Below, one piece after another: positions 26,616 through 34,068 of a DNA stretch of 64,000 bases (positions are counted from its first letter, which is position 1; each line of letters opens with the position of its first letter). The DNA comes from Betaproteobacteria bacterium Ga0074130 (lineage in GTDB: Bacteria; Pseudomonadota; Gammaproteobacteria; Burkholderiales; Rhodocyclaceae). The stretch is taken from NCBI GenBank assembly GCA_001464495.1, contig LNDZ01000026.1, positions 1 to 64,000 on the forward strand, given 5' to 3'. The notes under the pieces are model-generated. The model was given only the letters and a program-made list of their open reading frames with translations. It did no database searches and was not told where the DNA came from. A program made the position numbers and the translations under genes.

Positions 26616-26677
26616 ATCCTTGCGGTGCCCATGCACCGCGCCAGCACTGACACGTAAGACACACAATCGAGAAATCC

Positions 26678-29335
26678 ATGAAAACCGAAACGCCACAAAC
26701 TATTCACCTCAAGGATTACACGCCGCCCGCTTTTGCCGTGGATAGCGTGGATATGGATATCGACTTCCGCAGCGATTGCGCGGTCGTTACCACCATCAGC
26801 CATATGCGTCGGCAGACGGCCGGCGCATCGCTGGTGCTGGATGGTGAAGACCTGCAAACCCTGAGCGTGCTGGTCAATGGCCTGCCGGTGGAACATGTGC
26901 TCGCCGAAAACACCCTCACGCTGTCGGGTCTGCCGGATGAATTTGTGCTGCAAACCGTGGTGCGTATTGAGCCAGATAAGAACACACGTTTGTCGGGGCT
27001 GTATCGCTCCAAGGATGGCTACTTCACGCAGTGCGAGGCGCAGGGCTTTCGCCGCATCACCTGGTTCCAGGATCGCCCGGATGTGATGGCCAAGAAGTAC
27101 ACCGTCACCCTGCATGCTGACAAGGCCACCCTGCCCGTGCTCTTGGCCAATGGCAATCCGATTGGCTGCGGCGATGAAAATGGTGGCCGCCATTGGGCCA
27201 CGTGGGAAGACCCCTTCGCCAAGCCTTGCTATCTATTCGCCATCGTTGCCGCCAAGCTGGATGTGCTGAAGGACACCTACACAACCATGTCCGGCCGCAC
27301 CGTCAACCTCGCCATCTATGTGGAGCCGGGCAAGATCGACCAATGCCCGCACGCCATGGAAGCGCTCAAGAAGTCGATGCACTGGGACGAGCAAGCCTTC
27401 GGGCTGGAGTGCGATCTTGATTACTACATGATCGCGGCCGTCGGCGACTTCAACATGGGCGCCATGGAGAACAAGGGCCTCAACATCTTCAACACCAAGT
27501 ACGTGCTCGCCCGCCCCGATGTGGCGACGGACACCGACTATGTGAACATCGACCGCGTGGTCGCTCACGAATACTTCCACAACTGGACCGGCAACCGCGT
27601 GACGTGCCGCGACTGGTTCCAACTCTCGCTCAAGGAAGGCCTTACCGTCTTTCGTGACCAGAGCTTTGGCAAGGACGTGCACAACCGCAACGTCACTCAC
27701 ATTCAGGAGGTGCGCACCCTGCGTGCCGCGCAGTTCCCCGAGGATGCCGGCCCGATGGCGCACCCGGTGCGGCCGTCGTCGTATGTCGAGATCAATAACT
27801 TCTACACCGCCACCGTGTATGAGAAGGGCGCACAAGTTATCGCCATGATGCAAACGCTGATTGGCAAAGACACCTTCCGCAAGGGCATGGATTTGTACTT
27901 CGCCCGCCACGACGGCCAAGCCGTGACCTGCGATGATTTCTTTGCCGCGATGCGTGATGCCTCGGGTGGCGTGGGCAAGAGCCCACTTACACCACAGTTC
28001 CTGCGCTGGTACGAACAAGCGGGCACGCCGCACGTGGCCGCCACTGGCAGCTACGATGCCGCTGCGCAACGCTATACGCTCACACTCAAGCAGTCGTGCG
28101 CGCCATCGCCGGGCCAGCCCACCAAGCTGCCGTATTTGATCCCGGTCGCTATCGGTCTGGTGGGTCCTGAAGGTGCGGATCAACCACTGACCATTGACGG
28201 TAAAAATTATCAGACCACGCTGGTGCTCAACTTCACCGAGCCAGAGCAGACCTTTGTGTTTGAAGGCATCGACGTTAATCCAGTGCCATCACTGCTGCGT
28301 GGCTTCTCCGCACCGGTGGTGCTCGACTTTGATTACAGCAACGAAGAGCTGACCCACCTCATGGCCTACGACAGCGACGCCTTCAATCGCTGGGAAGCCG
28401 GTCAGCGCCTCACTGGCAAACTGATCCTCGAAGCCACCCAAGTCATCGCCAAGGGCGGGCAGCCACAATGGCCGCAATCGTATGCCGACGCCATCACTTG
28501 GATCGTCGAGCAGACCATGAACAAGAACCCCGCTACGGGTGCGCCAGACTGGGCCTTTGCCGCCGAGCTGCTGTCGCTGCCGGGTGAGGCCACGCTGGCC
28601 GAGCAAATGGATGTGGTTGATCCCGATGCACTGCACGCCGCGCGCAACGGCCTGCGCCGCTTTATCGCCGAAAGCCAGCAAGTCGCGCTGGAAACGCTGA
28701 TCTTCAAGACTGCACCGACGGGCGCCTTCCAGCCCACCACGGTGGAAGCTGGCCGCCGCGCCCTGCGCAATCTCTGCCTTGGCTATCTGGCCGAGCTGAA
28801 TACGGATGCTGTACGTGCGCAGGCGCTTGAACAATTCAAGACCGCCGACAACATGACCGATCAGTTCGCTGCGCTATCGGTGCTGGCCATGAACGACACC
28901 CCTGAACGCAGCACGGCGCTTAAGGCCTTCCATGATCAATGGCAGCACGAAGCACTGGTCATCGACAAGTGGTTGCTGGTGCAGGCGCAAAGCCGCCTGC
29001 CCAATGCATTGGCCGAAGTGCAGGGCTTGATCAAGCACCCCAGCTTCGATATCAAGAACCCTAACAAAGTGTATTCACTCATTCGTGCCTTCGGTGCCAA
29101 CCACGTGCGCTTCCACGCCGCCGATGGCTCGGGCTACCGTTTCATCGCCGAGCAAATCATCACGCTCGATGCAATGAATCCGCAAGTCGCCTCACGCATC
29201 GCCCGCTGCTTCGACCGCTGGCGCAAGTTCGACGCCGGCCGTCAGCAACATGCTATGGCTGCGCTGGAAAAAGTGCGTAAGCATGAGGGCTTGTCGCGCG
29301 ATGTGTTCGAGATCGTGGATCGGGCGTTGAACTGA
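26678..29335 (+). CDS. pepN: Aminopeptidase N (M1 family)
   Basis: An 885-residue M1 zinc aminopeptidase of the E. coli PepN type, the usual length. The exopeptidase motif GAMENKG and the zinc-binding HEYFHNWTG with the downstream glutamate in SLKEGLTVFRDQ are all intact near residues 260-325. The N-terminal beta-domain, catalytic domain, small beta-sandwich (with FVFEGIDVNPVPSLLRGFSAPV) and long helical C-terminal domain are recognisable. It removes N-terminal residues from peptides in the cytoplasm during protein turnover. No signal peptide. The gene is 62 bases after the DUF457 gene. Confidence 0.96.
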   Translation: MKTETPQTIHLKDYTPPAFAVDSVDMDIDFRSDCAVVTTISHMRRQTAGASLVLDGEDLQTLSVLVNGLPVEHVLAENTLTLSGLPDEFVLQTVVRIEPDKNTRLSGLYRSKDGYFTQCEAQGFRRITWFQDRPDVMAKKYTVTLHADKATLPVLLANGNPIGCGDENGGRHWATWEDPFAKPCYLFAIVAAKLDVLKDTYTTMSGRTVNLAIYVEPGKIDQCPHAMEALKKSMHWDEQAFGLECDLDYYMIAAVGDFNMGAMENKGLNIFNTKYVLARPDVATDTDYVNIDRVVAHEYFHNWTGNRVTCRDWFQLSLKEGLTVFRDQSFGKDVHNRNVTHIQEVRTLRAAQFPEDAGPMAHPVRPSSYVEINNFYTATVYEKGAQVIAMMQTLIGKDTFRKGMDLYFARHDGQAVTCDDFFAAMRDASGGVGKSPLTPQFLRWYEQAGTPHVAATGSYDAAAQRYTLTLKQSCAPSPGQPTKLPYLIPVAIGLVGPEGADQPLTIDGKNYQTTLVLNFTEPEQTFVFEGIDVNPVPSLLRGFSAPVVLDFDYSNEELTHLMAYDSDAFNRWEAGQRLTGKLILEATQVIAKGGQPQWPQSYADAITWIVEQTMNKNPATGAPDWAFAAELLSLPGEATLAEQMDVVDPDALHAARNGLRRFIAESQQVALETLIFKTAPTGAFQPTTVEAGRRALRNLCLGYLAELNTDAVRAQALEQFKTADNMTDQFAALSVLAMNDTPERSTALKAFHDQWQHEALVIDKWLLVQAQSRLPNALAEVQGLIKHPSFDIKNPNKVYSLIRAFGANHVRFHAADGSGYRFIAEQIITLDAMNPQVASRIARCFDRWRKFDAGRQQHAMAALEKVRKHEGLSRDVFEIVDRALN

Positions 29336-29375
29336 CTGAGTTATCGGTCATTAAGAAACGAACCCTGGAGGATGG

Positions 29376-30692
29376 ATGCGTAGATCTCTGAAGATAGCCG
29401 GCTTTGTTGTCGCCCCGATTTTTCTCTGGGCAGCCTTTGTTGTTCTTCACAAAGAGTCTTTGGACAAAGGGCAAGAGGATTTCTATCGCACTTCGCCAGC
29501 CGTAGCTAAGGAGCTAGATGCGGCCGTTTTACTGGATGGATTGTCTGCGCCTGAGGGCGCTGACGTTCTGCAACACGCTCTGCAGGTTGCAAGCATTTAC
29601 GAAAGTGCAGGCAATGGTGCGACTGCCAAGCAGCAGGTTGCGGCACTGGGCTCAGTTGAGCTGGTACTTGATGAATATGAGCTGGATTGTTGGATTTGGG
29701 GCCAGGATGAGGCTGCTCCGCGAAAGGCTTGTGCTTCAGCTGCTCGGCTGCAGTCGCTGCTGAAGAAAAATGCAAGCTTGCTGGAACGCTATCGGGCAAT
29801 GACAGAACTGAGTCACTTTGGTTTCAGTAATCAGAACAGCATGTTATTTATCAATCTTAACAAGCTGCTTGCCGCCCAGATTATTCTTGAAGCCCAGCGT
29901 GGCAAGGCCGAACAGGGCTATCGCCGCTGGCGAGATAATTTCTTGTTCCTTAATCGAATTGCTGGTAGCCGAAGCAACTGGATCGGAAAGGCAATCGTTC
30001 TGGTGAATTACGGTATTTCGCAAGCCACCTTAGAACGTTTGCTGTTTGAGAATCCTGAGTTGGTGGTTCGTCATAAGGATGAATTATTGTCGATGCTACC
30101 TTCCGGCTTTGGTATTTGGCGTGTCGAGGAAACAATCCGTGGCGATAGGCAGATGCTAGAGGAGCAATTCTTTACGCAGCAGTTTGAGTGGCATGTCGAC
30201 AAGAACTTCGTCCGCAACCGCCTCTACCGCGCTGATATGGTCTTACTTGACACCCTTAGAAGCGCATCGCCAGTAGAGCTGGAGGACGCCGTACAAGGTG
30301 CACTCAAGCCGTTGGGAGATCGTGCTGAGTGGACACCTGACTATCTGCTGAATCCCTTGAGTACGATTGCCTCACGACTTTTGATTGGCGGCTATCCGAA
30401 GTTCGGTACATTGATGACGGCAATGTGGGATAAGACCGGCTATAACCGTTTGCTCCGTTTACGTGTGCTGTTGGCAAACAAGTCGATGCGAGATATGGAT
30501 GTTGAGCGCCATCTACAGGGTAGCGCCTTAGATTTGTTCAATCCGTTTCGTGATCAGCCTATGGAATGGGCTGCCAAGCATAAGGTGCTATGGTTTGGTT
30601 ACCGAAATTGCAGCGTCGTACGCGAAGTAAGGCTACCCGGCGGCAGGTTCTTTAGGCAGGATGAACTCAAGGCACTTGGGATTTGCTCATAA
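29376..30692 (+). CDS. Membrane-anchored protein of unknown function
   Basis: A 438-residue protein with one N-terminal membrane helix (about 7-25, after the basic MRRSLK), and the rest probably in the periplasm. No catalytic motif or family is recognised. The body is mostly helical, with repeated LL and RL patterns, and a pair of cysteines near residue 103 and 115. A CTGGAGG ribosome site supports the ATG. Codons are less GC-biased than in pepN. It ends 29 bases before a strong terminator and marks the last gene before the leuA fragments and the inserted Fic block. Confidence 0.65.
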   Translation: MRRSLKIAGFVVAPIFLWAAFVVLHKESLDKGQEDFYRTSPAVAKELDAAVLLDGLSAPEGADVLQHALQVASIYESAGNGATAKQQVAALGSVELVLDEYELDCWIWGQDEAAPRKACASAARLQSLLKKNASLLERYRAMTELSHFGFSNQNSMLFINLNKLLAAQIILEAQRGKAEQGYRRWRDNFLFLNRIAGSRSNWIGKAIVLVNYGISQATLERLLFENPELVVRHKDELLSMLPSGFGIWRVEETIRGDRQMLEEQFFTQQFEWHVDKNFVRNRLYRADMVLLDTLRSASPVELEDAVQGALKPLGDRAEWTPDYLLNPLSTIASRLLIGGYPKFGTLMTAMWDKTGYNRLLRLRVLLANKSMRDMDVERHLQGSALDLFNPFRDQPMEWAAKHKVLWFGYRNCSVVREVRLPGGRFFRQDELKALGICS

Positions 30693-30721
30693 CGAAGTCC
30701 TCGCCGCGCTCTGCGCCAAGA

Positions 30722-30751
30722 AAAATGCCTCCCGATTTTGGGAGGCATTTT
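30722..30751. terminator. Strong intrinsic terminator, works on both strands
   Basis: A perfect 12-base stem: AAAATGCCTCCC (30722-30733) pairs with GGGAGGCATTTT (30740-30751) around GATTTT. On the plus strand CGTTTT follows and ends the unknown membrane-anchored protein gene; on the minus strand the U run can stop transcripts from the fic gene. Confidence 0.9.
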
Positions 30752-30784
30752 CGTTTTGAGTCGAATTGATACAGCAGTATCTGA

Positions 30785-30902
30785 TCAAGCCGCCTTTCTA
30801 CTCGCCGCCTGCACTGCCACGCGATTGGCGCTGCTGACGAGTGCCTTGAGTGATGCGGTGACGATGTTGGCATCGATGCTAACGCCATAGTCTTTGTCGC
30901 TG
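30785..30902 (-). pseudogene. leuA 3'-end fragment A (last ~38 codons with stop)
   Basis: The sequence matches the 3' end of the intact leuA gene (38050-38167), including the stop codon (30787-30785), with scattered substitutions and a poorer match beyond about 30890. It has no start of its own and cannot make a functional enzyme. Its left part (from 30849) repeats sequence also present in fragment B at 32143, so the fic gene lies between two overlapping copies of the same leuA segment. Confidence 0.85.
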
Positions 30903-30938
30903 TATCCATCATGAGCAACTAGGGTCTGCATGGTTTAC

Positions 30939-32060
30939 TTATTCCCTCGGCGCAAGTTCATAGCTGCTGCTGCGCCCGCCAGCATCTGATTTGACCAGTA
31001 TTCCGTGATTCACCAGCTCGGTGATGTCGCGCAAGGCTGTGTCTTGTGAGCACTTGGCCATACTGGCCCATTTGCTGGTGCTCAGTTTTCCCTCAAAGCC
31101 ATCCAGTATTCTGTTCAGCACTTTGGTGTGTCGTGCATTCAGTGGGATACCTGCCCATGCTTGCCAGTAGCGTGATTTGGCAAGGACAAGGTCGAGTGTT
31201 TGCTGTGCGTTTTCAGTCGCGCGCAGTAGTGCATCCAGAAACCAGACGAGCCATGCGGTAACGTCGAGCGTGCCTTTCTGTGTTTTCTCAAGGATTTCGT
31301 AATAGGCTTTTCGTTCGCGCTGAATTTGTGCCGACATGCTGTAAAAGCGTTGCCCTTGGCCATCGGCACGTGCGAGCAGAAGGTCGCCTAGTGCGCGCGC
31401 AATACGCCCGTTGCCGTCGTCGAATGGGTGAAGCGTGACAAACCATAGGTGGCCGAGTGCAGCCTTGATGAGCGCTGGCTCAGCAGTTTTGCTCTCAAGC
31501 CATTCTAGAAAGCGTGCGCATTCGTGTTCCAACGTATATGCCGGTGGCGCCTCGAAGTGCACGCGTTGACGGCCAATAGGCCCGGAGACCACTTGCATGG
31601 GGCCATCGTGATCACTACGCCAATTGGCTACGGTAATGTGGCTCATGCCTGAGTAGCCGGTGGGAAAGAGAGCAGCATGCCAGCTGAACAAACGCGCGAT
31701 AGTGACAGGGTTCGCTGCATTGTTGGTGGCATCAAGCACCATATCAACAACCCCTTCGACGTGACGATCAACGGGTGCGAGTGCGCCGATATCCACGCCG
31801 AGGCGACGTGCGATGGAGGAGCGAACCATCTCCGGGTTAAGCAGCTCCCCTTCGATTTCGCTGCTTTTCAGCACGTCTTCTGTGAGCACATTGAGGCTGG
31901 CCTGATCGCGGATGGCCAGCCCAACGTCTGCTAAACGGCCATGTAGCCGGCCCTGTGCTGCGCTAACCTTGGCTAGCGCATCGGCGAGGGTGGTTAGGTC
32001 GTATTGCCACTGGGGCCAGTGATCTGCTTGCCATATGTAGGTGTAATCGCCGCTTTTCAT
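30939..32060 (-). CDS. Fic-family AMP-transferase-like protein, class II (with inhibitory helix)
   Basis: A 373-residue Fic protein. The ATG at 32060 begins MKSGDYTYIWQADHWPQWQYD, the normal start of the DUF4172 N-terminal domain; an in-frame reading up to 32288 is leuA-derived sequence and is rejected. The inhibitory motif SSEIEG (S-x-x-x-E-G) precedes the core, as in class II Fic proteins, and the active site HPFDDGNGRIAR is complete, so the enzyme should be active when the helix is displaced. Fic proteins usually transfer AMP to a hydroxyl of a target protein. The last ~70 residues form a winged-helix DNA-binding domain (STSKWASMAKCSQDTALRDI), suggesting self-regulation. It is framed by broken leuA fragments. 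Confidence 0.9.
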   Translation of the reverse strand: MKSGDYTYIWQADHWPQWQYDLTTLADALAKVSAAQGRLHGRLADVGLAIRDQASLNVLTEDVLKSSEIEGELLNPEMVRSSIARRLGVDIGALAPVDRHVEGVVDMVLDATNNAANPVTIARLFSWHAALFPTGYSGMSHITVANWRSDHDGPMQVVSGPIGRQRVHFEAPPAYTLEHECARFLEWLESKTAEPALIKAALGHLWFVTLHPFDDGNGRIARALGDLLLARADGQGQRFYSMSAQIQRERKAYYEILEKTQKGTLDVTAWLVWFLDALLRATENAQQTLDLVLAKSRYWQAWAGIPLNARHTKVLNRILDGFEGKLSTSKWASMAKCSQDTALRDITELVNHGILVKSDAGGRSSSYELAPRE

Positions 32061-32120
32061 GCGGTGATTATGCGGTGCCTTTGCCGCAAGCGCAATACAT
32101 TCGCTGCAATATCTGCGGTG
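32060..32120 (-). promoter_or_regulatory. fic promoter with three TGCGGTG repeats; probable leaderless mRNA
   Basis: On the minus strand TTGCGC (32095-32090) and CATAAT (32072-32067) are 17 bases apart. The expected transcription start falls on or next to the A of the fic ATG at 32060, so the mRNA would have no leader, and indeed no ribosome site is present. TGCGGTG (plus-strand reading) occurs at 32060-32066, 32071-32077 and 32114-32120; the first two are 11 bases apart, one helical turn, and overlap the promoter. They may be the operator for the winged-helix domain of the Fic protein itself. Confidence 0.5.
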
Positions 32121-32142
32121 AATGTGAGTTTTATTCGGCGCA

Positions 32143-32380
32143 AGTGAGGCGGTGACGATGTTGGCATCGATGCCAACGCCGTAGCATTCGCCGCTGCCGC
32201 CAGCGGTGGAGACTTCCATCATGGCGCAGGCGCGGGCATCGCCAGCATCACTGCTGCTACTCATGGAGCGCTCTTCATAGCTGCGCACCTTGAGGTTGAT
32301 GCCGATTTGTTGCAGGGCATGCGCACCGGCTCGATGGTGTCAAGGTAGGTCTCCGAGAAGAGTTTCCGGATATCGGCCGC
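32143..32380 (-). pseudogene. leuA internal fragment B, with a ~121-base deletion
   Basis: Positions 32143-32320 match the intact leuA at about 38114-38292, and 32321-32380 match 38413-38475; the roughly 121 bases between are missing, which also shifts the frame. Substitutions are scattered, so the copy diverged from, or came from a different strain than, the resident leuA. Part of it reads in frame with fic, producing an apparent N-terminal extension that is not part of the Fic protein. Confidence 0.85.
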
Positions 32381-32467
32381 CTTTGCCGGATTTCCCATGA
32401 CGCTATGCCTGCTTGCGCGACAGCTTGGGACGCAAGGCTGTGTTTGATGTGTCGTTTTTTGTTGTAT

Positions 32468-32486
32468 GATGATAATAATCATTCTC
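32468..32486 (+). promoter_or_regulatory. Fur box upstream of the iron-uptake operon
   Basis: The 19 bases GATGATAATAATCATTCTC match the Fur consensus GATAATGATAATCATTATC at 16 of 19 positions. The box lies about 50-67 bases before the start of the FecI-like sigma factor gene, where it would block transcription under iron-replete conditions. Confidence 0.88.
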
Positions 32487-32534
32487 ATTGGCGGCTTGCT
32501 TGTAGTGCAAGCCTCTGCACGAAGATCACGGCTC

Positions 32535-33035
32535 ATGGCGACTGGCATTATTCGTCTTCAAGATATCGAAACGCTCTACAGCGACCATCACGGTTGGCTA
32601 CAGGGCTGGTTACGTCGAAAGCTTGGCTGCGACGCACAGGCGGCGGATCTTGCGCAGGACACGTTCGTGCGATTGTTCGGCCGTGGCGGCCTGGAGCTCG
32701 AGCAGCCGCGCGCGTTGCTAACGCATATTGCCAAGGGGCTGGTTATCGATCATTGGCGGCGCCAGGATATCGAGCGCGCATATCTGGACGCATTAGCGCA
32801 TGTGCCGGAGAACTTTGCGCCGTCGCCCGAAACGCGCTATCTGATTCTCGAAAGTCTCTATCGTATCGAGGCCATGCTGCGTGAAATGCCTGACCGGACG
32901 CGCGAGATCTTCATGCGCGCCCAAATCGATGGGTTAACCTACTCAGCCATCGCCGCTGAGTCTGGTATGTCGCTCATTACCGTCAAGCGGCACATGAAAG
33001 CAGGTTTTGTTGCCTGCATGGCGGCACTGGCATGA
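32535..33035 (+). CDS. FecI-like ECF sigma factor
   Basis: A 166-residue extracytoplasmic-function sigma factor of the iron-responsive FecI group. Region 2 contains ADLAQDTFVRLFGR and LLTHIAKGLVIDHWRR; region 4 contains the helix-turn-helix LTYSAIAAESGMSLITVKRHM. The ATG at 32535 is chosen; an earlier in-frame ATG at 32466 falls inside the Fur box. Sigma factors of this group direct transcription of a neighbouring TonB receptor gene after a signal from its outer-membrane receptor passes through FecR. The stop overlaps the ATG of the fecR-like gene as ATGA. Confidence 0.93.
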   Translation: MATGIIRLQDIETLYSDHHGWLQGWLRRKLGCDAQAADLAQDTFVRLFGRGGLELEQPRALLTHIAKGLVIDHWRRQDIERAYLDALAHVPENFAPSPETRYLILESLYRIEAMLREMPDRTREIFMRAQIDGLTYSAIAAESGMSLITVKRHMKAGFVACMAALA

Positions 33036-33994
33036 GCACTGTGAGTGCGCAGCCGCGTCTAGACCTTCGTCTGCTTGAGGAGGCCGCCGATCTGCTCGTG
33101 CGGCTACAGTCGGACGATAATCCCCAAGCTGTACAAGTCGCCATCGCTGAATGGCAGAAACGTAGCGAAGCACATGCGCAGGCATGGCGTTGCGCCGAGG
33201 TAGTGCAGCAAAGTTTCAATGCGGTTCCTGGAACGATTGGTCGCCGCACCTTGAACGGCATGAAATCTACGGACCGTCGACGCGTGCTGCGCTCGCTTGT
33301 CGGCATAGCTGTAGCTGGGCCGTTGGGGCTGGCGCTGTGGCATGAACGCTCCGCTTGGACGGCCGATTTCAGCACCGCCACTGGTGAACAGAAAACTATG
33401 ACGCTTGCCGATGGCACCCGTCTGGTGATGAATACGGCGACCTCAGTGGATATCCGATTCTCGGAACACCTTCGTCACTTACGGCTTTTACGCGGCGAGG
33501 TCATGCTGACTTCGGGCCGTGATCCGCTGCAGCGCCCTTTCCATATCAGCACTGCGGAGGGGCGGATCACACCGGTCGGCACGCGCTACTCGGTGCGTCA
33601 GGATAGTGGGCGTTCACAGGTTGCGGTGTTTGAGGGGCGCGTTGAGATCACCACCGTAAACGGCGCGCGCCACAGCTTGCCAGCAGGCGAACAAGCGATT
33701 TTTGACAGTCGCGGTATCGCGGAGACTCGTCTGTTACGCGCCGGCGCAGACAGTTGGGAGCACGGCATGCTGCTTGCCCAGGACATGCGACTGGGCGACT
33801 GGGTTAGGGAAATGGGGCGTTACCGGCACGGTGTTTTGCGCTGCGCTCCAGCGGTAGCGGAGCTCCGCGTCTCTGGTGCCTATCCCCTGACGGACATAGA
33901 CAATGCGCTCGACATGCTGGCGAAGACGCGGCCAGTGTCTGTGCGTCGGCTGACCAACTACTGGATCAGCCTAGAGCCATCTGCAGCAGGCTGA
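33032..33994 (+). CDS. FecR-like transmembrane sigma-factor regulator
   Basis: A 320-residue FecR-family protein. A cytoplasmic N-terminal domain (LEEAADLLVRLQSDD, the DUF4880 region) with the tryptophan-rich sigma-binding part is followed by one membrane helix near 92-108, then the periplasmic FecR domain (TLADGTRLVMNTATSVDIRF, LLRGEVMLTSG, GTRYSVRQ, VAVFEGRVEI). The C-terminal region contacts the signalling domain of the TonB receptor encoded next. It both holds and activates the FecI-like sigma factor, with which it is translationally coupled. Confidence 0.93.
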   Translation: MSTVSAQPRLDLRLLEEAADLLVRLQSDDNPQAVQVAIAEWQKRSEAHAQAWRCAEVVQQSFNAVPGTIGRRTLNGMKSTDRRRVLRSLVGIAVAGPLGLALWHERSAWTADFSTATGEQKTMTLADGTRLVMNTATSVDIRFSEHLRHLRLLRGEVMLTSGRDPLQRPFHISTAEGRITPVGTRYSVRQDSGRSQVAVFEGRVEITTVNGARHSLPAGEQAIFDSRGIAETRLLRAGADSWEHGMLLAQDMRLGDWVREMGRYRHGVLRCAPAVAELRVSGAYPLTDIDNALDMLAKTRPVSVRRLTNYWISLEPSAAG

Positions 33995-34068
33995 TACCTT
34001 TTCGGGACTTGTCCGGTGTACTGGCATAAGCGCGATTTTTGCGCTTCAACCTAGCTACCGGAATACCC

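Noticed and set aside
27233..28183. 316-residue minus-strand frame opposite pepN
   Set aside because: Shadow frame produced by codon bias; pepN is intact.
32061..32288. N-terminal extension of the Fic protein by 76 residues
   Set aside because: This part is leuA-derived sequence that happens to be in frame; the true domain begins at the ATG at 32060.
32466..32534. Earlier start for the FecI-like sigma factor
   Set aside because: It overlaps the Fur box and would add a hydrophobic tail absent from the family.
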